Shown piece by piece: positions 1 to 8,288 of a stretch of DNA of 64,000 nucleotides. Position numbers and translations under genes: made by a program. The number at the start of each line of letters is the position of its first letter. Position 1 is the stretch's first letter. The notes beneath the pieces are model-generated. The model worked only from the letters and a program-made list of their open reading frames with translations. It was not told the origin of the DNA and made no database searches. Source of the stretch: Pseudomonas taetrolens (lineage in GTDB: Bacteria > Pseudomonadota > Gammaproteobacteria > Pseudomonadales > Pseudomonadaceae); the NCBI RefSeq assembly GCF_900475285.1, contig NZ_LS483370.1, positions 3,176,001 to 3,240,000 on the forward strand, written 5' to 3'.

Positions 1-1800
1 GCTTTGCACGATTGCGCGGGACAGCCCGACCCGCACCGCCGCGACCAAAGCGGCAGTATCTTGACTCTTATGGGCATTATTGGCGATCGCCTCGGCAATG
101 CTGCGAATATCACGCACCGGCACCTGCTCGGCCAACAAGGCCTGCAACACCTTGAGCAACTGCGAGAGGCTCAACACCCCGGGCACCAACTCTTCAGCCA
201 GCTTGGGGGAAGCCTTGGCCAGCAACTGCATCAACTGCTGCACTTCTTCATGACCGATCAGTTCATGGGAGTGTTTGTACAGAATCTGATTCAAGTGGGT
301 CGCCACCACCGTACTGGCATCCACTACGGTATAGCCCAGCGATTGCGCCTGACTGCGCTGGCTGACCTCAATCCACACAGCTTCCAGACCAAAGGCCGGA
401 TCTTTGGTGGTAATGCCGTTCAACGTACCGAATACCTGCCCTGGATTGATCGCCAACTCCCGGTCCGGGTAAATCTCGGCCTCGGCCAGAATCACCCCCA
501 TCAGGGTCAGCCGATAGGCGCTGGGTGCGAGGTCGAGGTTGTCGCGGATATGCACGGTGGGCATCAAAAAGCCCAGGTCCTGAGACAGCTTTTTGCGCAC
601 GCCCTTGATCCGCGCCAGCAACTGGCCGCTCTGATTGCGATCCACCAGCGGGATCAGGCGGTAACCCACTTCCAGGCCAATCATGTCGATCGGCGTCACG
701 TCATCCCAGCCCAGCTCCTTGGTTTCCAGGGCTCGGGCCGGAGACGGCAGCAACTCTTGCTGGCGCTGCACCTCTTGCAGGGCCTGCGACTTGACCACGG
801 CCTGTTTTTTCCACATCAGGTACGCCACGCCGCCGGCCACTGCGGCCAGGCTCAGGAAGGAAAAATGCGGCATGCCCGGCACAATCCCCATCACCGCCAT
901 CAAACCGGCGGATACCGCCAGCGCCTTGGGCGAGGCGAACATCTGCCGATTGATTTGCTTGCCCATGTCTTCAGAGCCTGAAGCCCGGGTGACCATGATC
1001 GCGGCGGCCGTCGACAGCAGCAGCGAGGGCAACTGCGCCACCAAACCGTCACCGATGGTCAGCAAGGCGTAGACCTTGCCGGCTTCGCTGAAGCTCATGC
1101 CGTGCTGGAAGATACCCACGGCCATACCGCCGATCAGGTTGATGAACAGAATCAGCAAGCCGGCGATGGCATCCCCGCGCACGAATTTGCTGGCACCGTC
1201 CATGGAGCCATAGAACTCCGCCTCCTGGGCCACTTCCTGACGGCGCAGCTTGGCCTGGTTCTGATCGATAAGGCCGGCATTGAGGTCCGCGTCGATCGCC
1301 ATTTGCTTGCCGGGCATGGCATCGAGGGTAAAGCGCGCACTCACCTCGGAAATGCGCCCGGCACCTTTGGTCACCACCACAAAGTTGATGATCATCAGGA
1401 TGGCGAACACCACGATGCCGACCACGTAGTTACCGCCGATCACCACCTCGCCGAAGGCCTGGATCACCTTGCCCGCCGCCGCGTGACCCTCTTGCCCGTG
1501 GAGCATCACCACCCGGGTCGACGCCACGTTCAGCGCCAGGCGCATCAGGGTCGCCACCAGCAAAATGGTCGGAAACACCGCGAAGTCCAGCGGACGCAAG
1601 GCGTACACGCACACCAGCAGCACCACAATCGACAGCGCGATGTTGAAGGTGAAAAACACATCCAGCAAAAATGCAGGGATGGGCAACATCATCATCGCCA
1701 GCATCACCAACAGCAACAACGGCACACCCAACTGCCCCTGACCCAATCCGGCCAGACCGTTGCGTGCGGTGTTGATTAACTGAGAGCGATCCAATGACAT
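1..1800 (-). CDS. flhA: FlhA, flagellar export gate protein (partial, C-terminus cut by window edge)
   Basis: FlhA is the large inner-membrane subunit of the flagellar type III export gate; it couples proton flow to export, and its cytoplasmic domain docks chaperone-substrate complexes. The first 600 residues are visible; the family is about 700 long, so roughly 100 C-terminal residues lie outside. The N-terminal half is a bundle of hydrophobic helices (about residues 25-320) containing the FHIPEP-family stretch RLALNVASTRVVMLHGQEG (about 87-105) and the conserved Asp210 in FVRGDAIAG, which corresponds to the essential gate aspartate of the family. The remainder is the start of the cytoplasmic domain. 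It is separated from flhB by one unrelated gene and has its own probable sigma-54 promoter. Confidence 0.97.
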   Translation of the reverse strand, partial: MSLDRSQLINTARNGLAGLGQGQLGVPLLLLVMLAMMMLPIPAFLLDVFFTFNIALSIVVLLVCVYALRPLDFAVFPTILLVATLMRLALNVASTRVVMLHGQEGHAAAGKVIQAFGEVVIGGNYVVGIVVFAILMIINFVVVTKGAGRISEVSARFTLDAMPGKQMAIDADLNAGLIDQNQAKLRRQEVAQEAEFYGSMDGASKFVRGDAIAGLLILFINLIGGMAVGIFQHGMSFSEAGKVYALLTIGDGLVAQLPSLLLSTAAAIMVTRASGSEDMGKQINRQMFASPKALAVSAGLMAVMGIVPGMPHFSFLSLAAVAGGVAYLMWKKQAVVKSQALQEVQRQQELLPSPARALETKELGWDDVTPIDMIGLEVGYRLIPLVDRNQSGQLLARIKGVRKKLSQDLGFLMPTVHIRDNLDLAPSAYRLTLMGVILAEAEIYPDRELAINPGQVFGTLNGITTKDPAFGLEAVWIEVSQRSQAQSLGYTVVDASTVVATHLNQILYKHSHELIGHEEVQQLMQLLAKASPKLAEELVPGVLSLSQLLKVLQALLAEQVPVRDIRSIAEAIANNAHKSQDTAALVAAVRVGLSRAIVQS

Positions 1801-1855
1801 TGCGAGAAACCTTTAGCAAACTTTTGACGCCATACGCGCCACAAAGCCTGCTTGT

Positions 1856-1870
1856 GCAAGAAGCCTTCCA
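1856..1870 (-). promoter_or_regulatory. Probable sigma-54 promoter of flhA
   Basis: On the minus strand the sequence reads TGGAAG-GCTTC-TTGC. It has the GG and GC dinucleotides at the correct 10-base spacing and a perfect -12 TTGC, but a weaker -24 half than the other flagellar promoters here. It lies 56 bp upstream of the flhA start, the same distance seen at fliL, fliK, fliE and fleS. RpoN/FleQ control of flhA is established in Pseudomonas; this particular site is inferred. Confidence 0.5.
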
Positions 1871-1928
1871 ACTCTCTGTTTGCTCTAAAAATCATTCGAT
1901 TAAGATGGCGAAGCAGGCGGGATGCTGC

Positions 1929-2010
1929 CCGGACGTCGCCTCGTTTCACTCGACAACTGCTACAAGCATTCTGTAGCAGCAGACGAGCAGAGCGAGGCCG
2001 CGTCCGGCGG
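1929..2010. repeat. REP-like inverted pair between flhA and the hypothetical gene
   Basis: Two imperfectly complementary arms face each other: CCGGACGTCGCCTCG...CTGCTACA on the left and TGTAGCAGC...CGAGGCCGCGTCCGG on the right. The same words (GTAGCAGCGGTCGAG, CGAGGCCGCGTCCGG) recur near 26.3-26.7 kb and 45.7 kb, so this is a dispersed Pseudomonas REP/BIME-type element. Confidence 0.75.
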
Positions 2011-2024
2011 TTACGAAAACGCGG

Positions 2025-2594
2025 TCAGTTCCAGTGCCACTCACCCAGGTCGATCACCAGGCACGCATTGCTGCTGGACTCAAATGCCACATCGATCCTG
2101 CGATTGGGCTCGTAATGCGGCGAGCCGCGTCCACCGATCAGGATCTCGCCGCATCGCTCGTCCCACTCGCCCGCGCCACCCTGCCATATCGGCACATTGG
2201 CCAGCCGCAACTGGCGCAGCAGCTTGTACAAAATAAAGCTGCGCACACAACGTCCATTGATGCCTTCAAAACTCAATGATTTGCGCAGGAATCCCAGGAT
2301 CGAATCACGCTCCTGATGGCAACGCGACATGATTGCCTCGTAGTACTGCGCCCGACCGCTGCTTTCGGGCACCGTCGGTAGCGCAATCAATGCCAGCAGG
2401 TTGGTGCATTCATTGCCAAAGCCAATAATGTGCGAACCCTGTAGCTGATCCAGCCAGAAAATCGCAAATGTGCCGTCCAGCACCGGGAAGGTGGTGAACG
2501 GGCTCTCAAGATCGACGCACGCGATATCGCGCGAGTCGCTCAGCGCATAAGTGCTGGCAGAGCCTTGAGGAATAAGGGTTAACTCGATGGACAT
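2025..2594 (-). CDS. Hypothetical protein between flhB and flhA
   Basis: A 189-residue protein I do not recognise. It has no signal peptide, membrane helix or coiled coil. Visible features are an acidic N-terminal half, two internal cysteines and a polar C-terminus ending in EWHWN. The ATG is preceded by GGAG at 7 bases, and codon usage looks like that of the neighbours, so it is probably a real gene. It sits between flhB and flhA, which in many bacteria are adjacent; P. aeruginosa also has uncharacterised genes at this spot, so a flagellar role is possible but unproven. No catalytic motif is evident. Confidence 0.75.
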   Translation of the reverse strand: MSIELTLIPQGSASTYALSDSRDIACVDLESPFTTFPVLDGTFAIFWLDQLQGSHIIGFGNECTNLLALIALPTVPESSGRAQYYEAIMSRCHQERDSILGFLRKSLSFEGINGRCVRSFILYKLLRQLRLANVPIWQGGAGEWDERCGEILIGGRGSPHYEPNRRIDVAFESSSNACLVIDLGEWHWN

Positions 2595-2700
2595 CGCGCA
2601 TCTCCATTGCAGGCACGAAGCTTCATGACTCTCGGCCTTCTCAAGTTAAGCAGATTTACGCAAAGCCACTACTGATAACAAGCGCCGCAGCCATGCCGCC

Positions 2701-3837
2701 TTACTCATCACGTCGCAGGTCAGGCGGGATCGGCAGGTCTTTCAGTGGGTCCGGGCGTTTGCCGCGGCCGGCCTGGTGCTGACGAATCTGGTACACGTAG
2801 GCCAATACCTGGGCCACGGCCAGGTACAACCCGGCGGGGATTTCCTGCTCTAGCTCAGTGGAATAGTAGATCGAGCGCGCCAATGCAGGGGACTCAAGCA
2901 ACAGGACGTTGTGCTCCTTACCGATCTCACGGATTTTCAGCGCCAGGAAGTCGCTGCCCTTGGCCAGCAACATCGGCGCCCCACCCTCTTGCGGGTCGTA
3001 CTTGAGGGCGACGGCGTAGTGCGTCGGGTTGGTGATGATCACATCGGCATCGGGGATTGCCGCCATCATCCGCCGCTGGGACATGTCGCGCTGAAGCTGA
3101 CGGATCCGCTGCTTGACCTCGGGTCGGCCTTCCTGATCCTTGTGCTCGTCGCGCACTTCCTGCTTGGTCATCAGCAGCTTCTGATGGCTTTCCCACAGCT
3201 GCACCGGCACGTCGACCGCAGCGATCAGGATCAGCCCGCAGGCCATCCACAAAGCACTCCAGCCCACCACTTGCAGGCTATGGATCACCGCCAGCTCCAG
3301 CGGTTCGTGAGCAATGCGCAACAGGTCGTCGATGTCGGACTTCAAGACCAGCAGCGCGACGATCAAGATGATGAAAAACTTGGCCAATGCCTTGAGCAGC
3401 TCTACCAGCGCCTTGGTCGAGAACATGCGCTTGATCCCGGCGGCCGGGTTCATGCGACTGAATTTCGGGGCCAGGCTGCCCGCAGCAAACAACCAGCCGC
3501 CAAGCGAAATGGGACCGACCAGCGCGGCAATCAACAAGGTGATCAACACCGGCTGCACAGCCAGCAGTGCGATTTTTCCGGAGTGCAGCAGGAAAATACC
3601 CATGGAGTCGGTATTAAGCAGCACTTCGCGGCTCAGGCTGAAGTTGTAGCGCATCAACGCCATGAGGTCCTGAGCGAGGGCGCCACCAAAAATCAACAGC
3701 CCCGCCGATCCGGCGAGCATGATTGCCAGCGTGTTAAGTTCTTTGGAGCGCGCTATTTCACCCTTTTCTCTGGAGTCCTTTTTTCGTTTCTCCGTGGGGT
3801 CTTCTGTTTTGTCGGCACCGCTTTCACTTTCTGCCAT
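2701..3837 (-). CDS. flhB: FlhB, flagellar export specificity switch protein
   Basis: FlhB is the export-gate protein that changes substrate preference from rod/hook subunits to filament subunits when FliK reports that the hook is complete. It has 378 residues, the usual length. A charged N-terminus (about 1-30) precedes four hydrophobic segments (about 35-55, 88-120, 150-167, 188-212) and a cytoplasmic domain that contains the autocleavage motif N270-P-T-H. It is the last gene of the fliLMNOPQR-flhB operon, starting 2 bp after the fliR stop codon. The motif is intact, so self-cleavage is expected. Confidence 0.98.
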   Translation of the reverse strand: MAESESGADKTEDPTEKRKKDSREKGEIARSKELNTLAIMLAGSAGLLIFGGALAQDLMALMRYNFSLSREVLLNTDSMGIFLLHSGKIALLAVQPVLITLLIAALVGPISLGGWLFAAGSLAPKFSRMNPAAGIKRMFSTKALVELLKALAKFFIILIVALLVLKSDIDDLLRIAHEPLELAVIHSLQVVGWSALWMACGLILIAAVDVPVQLWESHQKLLMTKQEVRDEHKDQEGRPEVKQRIRQLQRDMSQRRMMAAIPDADVIITNPTHYAVALKYDPQEGGAPMLLAKGSDFLALKIREIGKEHNVLLLESPALARSIYYSTELEQEIPAGLYLAVAQVLAYVYQIRQHQAGRGKRPDPLKDLPIPPDLRRDE

Positions 3838-3839
3838 CG

Positions 3840-4622
3840 CTACCGTGCTCGCGCCAGCTCACGTAAAAACTGCAAGGCCTGTGAGGCCAGCGGTTGATAC
3901 TGATTGAGAATGTCAGCCAGGCCGATCCACAGGATCACCATGCCCAGCACCAGCGTCAGCGGAAAGCCGATCGCGAAGATATTCAGTTGCGGCGCCGCCC
4001 GGGTCATGACGCCAAAGGCGATGTTGACCACCAGCAACGCGGTGATGGCCGGCAATACCAGCAACAGCGCAGCCCCGAGCACCCAGCCCATTTTGTTGGC
4101 GATTTCCCAGTAGTGATTCGACAGCAACCCGCCGCCGACCGGTAACGTGGTGAAGCTTTCGGTTATCACCTCGAACACCACCAGGTGGCCATTCATCGAC
4201 AAAAACAGCAAGGTCACCAGCATGGTGAAGAATTGCCCGATCACCGCCACATTGACCCCGTTGGCCGGGTCGACCATGGACGCGAAGCCCATGCCCATCT
4301 GGATCGCGACAATTTGCCCGGCCACCACGAAAGCCTGGAAGAACAGCTGCAACGAAAAGCCCAGCAGCGCACCGATGATGATTTGCTCGGCAATCAGCAG
4401 CAGCCCGCTCAAATCCAGAGCGTTGACGGTGGGCATCGGCGGCAGGCTCGGCATGATCGCCAGGGTGATGGCCAGGGACAAAAACAGCTTGATGCGCTTG
4501 GGCACCAGCGTCGTACCAATAATCGGCATGGTGGTCAGCAACGCGCCCACCCGGAACAGCGGCAGCATAAAGCTGGCGACCCAGGTGCTGATCTGTGCGT
4601 CAGTCAGGGCGAGCAGAGACAT
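3840..4622 (-). CDS. fliR: FliR, flagellar export gate protein
   Basis: FliR forms the core of the type III export channel with FliP and FliQ in the basal-body membrane patch. The 260 residues are almost entirely hydrophobic, with about six membrane segments, and contain the family stretch QMGMGFASMVDPANG (about 107-121). The gene follows fliQ without any gap and is followed after 2 bp by flhB, consistent with translational coupling within the operon. Confidence 0.98.
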   Translation of the reverse strand: MSLLALTDAQISTWVASFMLPLFRVGALLTTMPIIGTTLVPKRIKLFLSLAITLAIMPSLPPMPTVNALDLSGLLLIAEQIIIGALLGFSLQLFFQAFVVAGQIVAIQMGMGFASMVDPANGVNVAVIGQFFTMLVTLLFLSMNGHLVVFEVITESFTTLPVGGGLLSNHYWEIANKMGWVLGAALLLVLPAITALLVVNIAFGVMTRAAPQLNIFAIGFPLTLVLGMVILWIGLADILNQYQPLASQALQFLRELARAR

Positions 4623-4892
4623 TTAACCGATCAACTGCGGAATACTGCCGTACAACTGCAGGATGTACTCCATGAAGGTTTGCACCAGCCAGGGCCCGGC
4701 CACAATCAGGGTTACCAGCATCACCAGCAAACGCGGCAAAAAGCTCAGGGTCTGTTCGTTGATCTGGGTAGCGGCCTGAAACATCGCCACCAGCAGGCCC
4801 ACCAGCAAACTGGGCACCACCAGCACGGCCACCATGAGGGTGGTCAGCCACAAGGCACCGCGAAACAGGTCAACAGCCACTTCAGGGGTCAT
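4623..4892 (-). CDS. fliQ: FliQ, flagellar export gate protein
   Basis: FliQ is a small two-helix membrane protein of the FliPQR export-gate core. It has 89 residues, the standard length, beginning MTPEVAVDLFRGALW, with hydrophobic segments at about 14-38 and 52-74. Its stop codon abuts the fliR start. It lies 24 bp after fliP in the same operon. Confidence 0.97.
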   Translation of the reverse strand: MTPEVAVDLFRGALWLTTLMVAVLVVPSLLVGLLVAMFQAATQINEQTLSFLPRLLVMLVTLIVAGPWLVQTFMEYILQLYGSIPQLIG

Positions 4893-4916
4893 TGCGCATT
4901 ACTCCCGGTCATGGCG

Positions 4917-5660
4917 TCACACCCCGCCGAAGCTGCTGGCCAAGGTGCCGATAATCAGCGCCCAGCCATCCACCAGCACAAACAGCATGATCTTGAACGG
5001 CAACGAGATAATCAGCGGCGACAGCATCATCATGCCCATCGCCATCAGCACACTGGCGACCACCAGGTCGATGATCAGGAACGGGATGAAGATCATGAAG
5101 CCGATCTGGAAGGCAGTTTTCAGCTCCGACGTCACGAACGCCGGCACCAGAATGGTCAAGGGGGCGGCGTCCGGAGTGGCAATGTCGGTGCGCTTTGACA
5201 GCCGCATGAACAGCTCCAGGTCACTGGTCCGGGTTTGCGCCAGCATGAAATCCTTGATCGGCACTTCGGCCTTGAGGATCGCCTCCTGGGCCGAGAGCTT
5301 TTCGGCGAGATACGGCTGCAAGGCGTTTTCGTTCACCTTGTCGAACACCGGCGCCATGATGAACATCGTCAGAAACAGCGCCATGCCGGTCAGGATCTGG
5401 TTCGACGGCGTTTGTTGCAAACCCAGGGCCTGACGCAAGATCGAGAACACGATGATGATGCGGGTAAAGCTGGTCATCAGCATCACGAACGCCGGAATAA
5501 AACTCAGCGCCGTCATGATCAGCAAAATCTGCAGGCTGACCGAATACTCCTGCTGGCCGTTGGCGCCGGTGCCCAGGGTGATCGCCGGAATCGACAGCGG
5601 ATCCGCCCCTAGCGCCATGGGCGCAACCAACGCCAATAACAGCGCAACCACTAAACGCAT
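4917..5660 (-). CDS. fliP: FliP, flagellar export gate protein
   Basis: FliP is the principal pore subunit of the flagellar export gate (five copies in the known complex). It has 247 residues. A cleavable signal peptide ([19 protein letters not shown]) is followed by four hydrophobic segments and the family signature around residues 55-85 ([19 protein letters not shown]). The start codon overlaps the fliO stop by one base (TAATG), so translation is probably coupled to fliO. Confidence 0.98.
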   Translation of the reverse strand: MRLVVALLLALVAPMALGADPLSIPAITLGTGANGQQEYSVSLQILLIMTALSFIPAFVMLMTSFTRIIIVFSILRQALGLQQTPSNQILTGMALFLTMFIMAPVFDKVNENALQPYLAEKLSAQEAILKAEVPIKDFMLAQTRTSDLELFMRLSKRTDIATPDAAPLTILVPAFVTSELKTAFQIGFMIFIPFLIIDLVVASVLMAMGMMMLSPLIISLPFKIMLFVLVDGWALIIGTLASSFGGV

Positions 5661-6109
5661 TACGGCTTGTCCTTTTGCTGACCCAACACGTCCATCAAAC
5701 GCTTGGCAAACTCCGAGGTGGCCGCAGGTGCGCCCTGTGGTACCGGCACCGGCTCCTTGAGCACGTGCAACGGGGTGATCCGTCCCGGGGTGAGCCCCAG
5801 CAGAATTTGCTCGTTGCCCACCTGGACCAGCACCAGCCGATCACGAGCACCCAGCGCCCGCGAACTGATCAGCTCGATCACTTGGCCGCCCTGGCGCGCG
5901 CCCGTCTGCTGCACCCGACGCAACAGCCAGGCCAGGGCGAAAATCAGCCCCAGCACCAGCAACAGGCCCAGCACCAGTTGTGTCAGTTGTGCCCCCACGC
6001 CCGTACCGGCCACGACGACCGGGGCAGCCGCGGCCGCGCCGGTGGCCAGCGGCTCGGCCGCCAGCACACTGAAGGGTAACGCCAGTAAACCGCCAAGAAT
6101 CCGCTTCAC
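5660..6109 (-). CDS. fliO: FliO, flagellar export gate assembly protein
   Basis: FliO helps assemble the FliP ring and is less conserved than the rest of the gate. Its 149 residues comprise an N-terminal signal-like segment, an Ala/Val-rich linker, one strong membrane helix (about 41-65) and a basic cytoplasmic domain containing [16 protein letters not shown], typical of the family. It is placed between fliN and fliP, overlapping fliP by one base. Confidence 0.93.
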   Translation of the reverse strand: MKRILGGLLALPFSVLAAEPLATGAAAAAPVVVAGTGVGAQLTQLVLGLLLVLGLIFALAWLLRRVQQTGARQGGQVIELISSRALGARDRLVLVQVGNEQILLGLTPGRITPLHVLKEPVPVPQGAPAATSEFAKRLMDVLGQQKDKP

Positions 6110-6577
6110 TTAGCGCAGCTTCTTGATGCGTTCGCTTGGACTGATCACGTCAGTCAGGCGGATGCCGAACTTTTCATTGACCACCACCACTTCGCCGTGG
6201 GCAATCAGGGTGCCGTTGACCAGCACGTCCAGCGGCTCTCCGGCCAGGCGATCGAGTTCGATCACCGAACCCTGGTTGAGTTGCAGCAGGTTGCGGATGT
6301 TAATCTCGGTGCTGCCCACTTCCATGGAGATGGACACCGGGATATCCAGAATCACATCCAGGTTGGGGCCTTCCAGCGAGACGGGTTCGTTATTGCGCGG
6401 TACGCTGCCGAATTCTTCCATCGGCAAACGGCTGGAGGCCGGTTTTTTCGCCGCGTCGGCTGCCAGCAACGCGTCGATGTCTGCCTGGCCGACATCACCG
6501 GTTTCTTCCAGAGCCGCCGCCCATTCGTCAGCCAGCGCCTGATCTTGCGCAGAAATTGTTTCGTGTTCGGTAGCCAT
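6110..6577 (-). CDS. fliN: FliN, flagellar motor switch protein
   Basis: FliN forms the lower part of the C-ring that binds CheY-P and sets rotation direction. The chosen start gives 155 residues beginning MATEHETI; GAGGA lies 7 bases upstream, whereas a start 24 bases earlier has no good ribosome site. The C-terminal SpoA domain (about 75-150) shows DIPVSISMEVGSTEI and VVNEKFGIRLTDV. The N-terminal acidic region, EWAAALEE, is the usual Pseudomonas extension. The gene lies 59 bp after fliM and abuts fliO. Confidence 0.97.
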   Translation of the reverse strand: MATEHETISAQDQALADEWAAALEETGDVGQADIDALLAADAAKKPASSRLPMEEFGSVPRNNEPVSLEGPNLDVILDIPVSISMEVGSTEINIRNLLQLNQGSVIELDRLAGEPLDVLVNGTLIAHGEVVVVNEKFGIRLTDVISPSERIKKLR

Positions 6578-6636
6578 CGGGTGTCCTCGGCGGGCAGTCA
6601 ATCATTAGCACAGCAATGTTGTAGAAAGACCGACGC

Positions 6637-7605
6637 TCAGCGCCGGCCGATGGGCTCAACCACTTGCAACGCGAGGTTGCCTTTGTGCGAGCCCAGTTTG
6701 ACCTTGAACGAAGGCACGCCATTGGCGCGCATGACCAGTTCGTCCTGCAGCTCGACCGGAATCACATCCCCGGGCTGCATGTGCAAGATGTCACGCAGGC
6801 GCAATTGACGCCGGGCCACGGTGGCACTGAGCGGCACACTGACGTCCAGCACGTCTTCGCGCAGCGCTTTGCTCCAGCGTTCGTCCTGATCGTCGAGGTC
6901 AGACTGGAAACCGGCATCGAGCATTTCGCGCACCGGCTCGATCATCGAATACGGCATGGTCACGTGCAGGTCGCCGCCCCCGCCATCGAGTTCGATGTGG
7001 AAGGTAGACACCACGATCGCTTCACTGGGGCCGACGATATTGGCCATGGCCGGGTTCACTTCCGAGTTGATGTACTCGAAATTGACTTCCATGATCGCTT
7101 GCCAGGCTTCTTTCAAATCGATGAAGGCCTGCTCCAGCACCATGCGCACCACCCGCAACTCGGTGGGGGTGAATTCACGACCTTCGATCTTGGCATGACG
7201 GCCGTCACCACCAAAGAAATTGTCCACCAGCTTGAACACCAGCTTGGCGTCGAGAATGAACAGCGCCGTGCCACGCAACGGCTTGATCTTGACCAGATTT
7301 AGGCTGGTGGGCACATACAGCGAGTGCACGTACTCACCAAACTTCATCACCTGTACCCCGCCCACGGCCACGTCTGCGGAGCGGCGCAGCATGTTGAACA
7401 TGCTGATGCGGGTGTAGCGAGCGAAGCGCTCGTTGATCATCTCCAGGGTCGGCATGCGGCCCCGGACAATGCGGTCCTGACTGGTCAGGTCATAACTTTT
7501 GACACTGCCGGGTTCGACAGCGGTTTCGGCCTGTACCAGACCGTCGTCGACACCATGCAACAGCGCGTCGATCTCATCCTGGGACAGCAGGTCTTGCACG
7601 GCCAT
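6637..7605 (-). CDS. fliM: FliM, flagellar motor switch protein
   Basis: FliM is the middle C-ring component and the primary binding site of phosphorylated CheY. The 322 residues match the family. The N-terminal CheY-binding peptide LLSQDEIDALLHG (6-18) is intact, followed by the FliG-binding middle domain and a C-terminal SpoA domain. The gene lies 9 bp downstream of fliL, so it is cotranscribed from the fliL promoter. Confidence 0.98.
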   Translation of the reverse strand: MAVQDLLSQDEIDALLHGVDDGLVQAETAVEPGSVKSYDLTSQDRIVRGRMPTLEMINERFARYTRISMFNMLRRSADVAVGGVQVMKFGEYVHSLYVPTSLNLVKIKPLRGTALFILDAKLVFKLVDNFFGGDGRHAKIEGREFTPTELRVVRMVLEQAFIDLKEAWQAIMEVNFEYINSEVNPAMANIVGPSEAIVVSTFHIELDGGGGDLHVTMPYSMIEPVREMLDAGFQSDLDDQDERWSKALREDVLDVSVPLSATVARRQLRLRDILHMQPGDVIPVELQDELVMRANGVPSFKVKLGSHKGNLALQVVEPIGRR

Positions 7606-7614
7606 GTCGTGATC

Positions 7615-8106
7615 CTACTGCAATACAAAGTTAGTAAAGAGCACCTGGTCGATAACCACTTTGCCGAGTTCTTTTTGCGCCACGGCCTGCACGCTGGCAG
7701 TCGCTTTCTGGCGCAAGATTTCCTGGCCCACCGGCGTTGCCAGATCGTCAAAGGCCTGGCCAGAGAACAGCATCACCAAATTATTGCGAATCACCGGCAT
7801 ATGCACTTTAAGGGCATTGAGGTCCGCGGCATCACGCGCTTGCAAGGTCATGCTCACTTGCATGTAGCGCTGGCGGCCATTGGCGTTGTAATTGACCACA
7901 AAGGCCGGAGCCATCGCCTCATAAATGGCGGCGGGCTTGATGCCGGACTCAACCACAGGTGCCGATTCAGTTTTCGGGGTGTGCATGACATACCAGGTCG
8001 CGCCCACGGAAAGGCCTACCGCCAACAGCAGGGCTACGGCGATCAGAATAATCAGCTTGAGCTTGCCTTTGCCTGCGGTGTCATTCACTGCGTCATTCGT
8101 CGCCAT
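7615..8106 (-). CDS. fliL: FliL, flagellar basal-body-associated protein
   Basis: FliL is a single-pass inner-membrane protein that surrounds stator units and supports torque, especially during swarming. It has 163 residues: a short cytoplasmic N-terminus, a membrane helix (about 17-38), and a periplasmic domain with MAPAFVVNYNANGRQRYMQV and the terminal QVLFTNFVLQ typical of FliL. It is the first gene of fliLMNOPQR-flhB, 50 bp from a consensus sigma-54 promoter. Confidence 0.97.
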   Translation of the reverse strand: MATNDAVNDTAGKGKLKLIILIAVALLLAVGLSVGATWYVMHTPKTESAPVVESGIKPAAIYEAMAPAFVVNYNANGRQRYMQVSMTLQARDAADLNALKVHMPVIRNNLVMLFSGQAFDDLATPVGQEILRQKATASVQAVAQKELGKVVIDQVLFTNFVLQ

Positions 8107-8155
8107 GCCAATAATCCGTCACTATTTGGTTTTCACAGGTGCGGGACTAGGCAGA

Positions 8156-8170
8156 GCAAGGGTTGTGCCA
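8156..8170 (-). promoter_or_regulatory. Sigma-54 promoter of the fliL operon
   Basis: The minus strand reads TGGCAC-AACCC-TTGC, a perfect -24/-12 match, 50 bp upstream of fliL. Class II flagellar operons of Pseudomonas are activated by FleQ with RpoN, so this fits expectation. Confidence 0.9.
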
Positions 8171-8197
8171 GAAGTGGCAGATGACACTGTAGATACT

Positions 8198-8262
8198 CTG
8201 TTGCCCGTCAAGCATCGCAGCCTTCGTGCCTCGGCAGCGGCTACGGGCTTTCGTCGCCGTCG
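8198..8262. repeat. REP-like element between fliK and fliL
   Basis: Contains CGCAGCCTTCGTGCCTCGGC followed by AGCGGCTACGGG, the same words found inverted at about 15.98 kb and directly at about 26.2 kb. It lies in the fliK-fliL intergenic gap and could form a hairpin 3' of fliK. Confidence 0.7.
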
Positions 8263-8288
8263 TCGATTCAGGCGCTGGACTGCACGGG

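Noticed and set aside
4..981. 325-codon open frame on the plus strand at the left edge
   Set aside because: It is antisense to flhA and has the same His/Gln/Arg-rich shadow composition.
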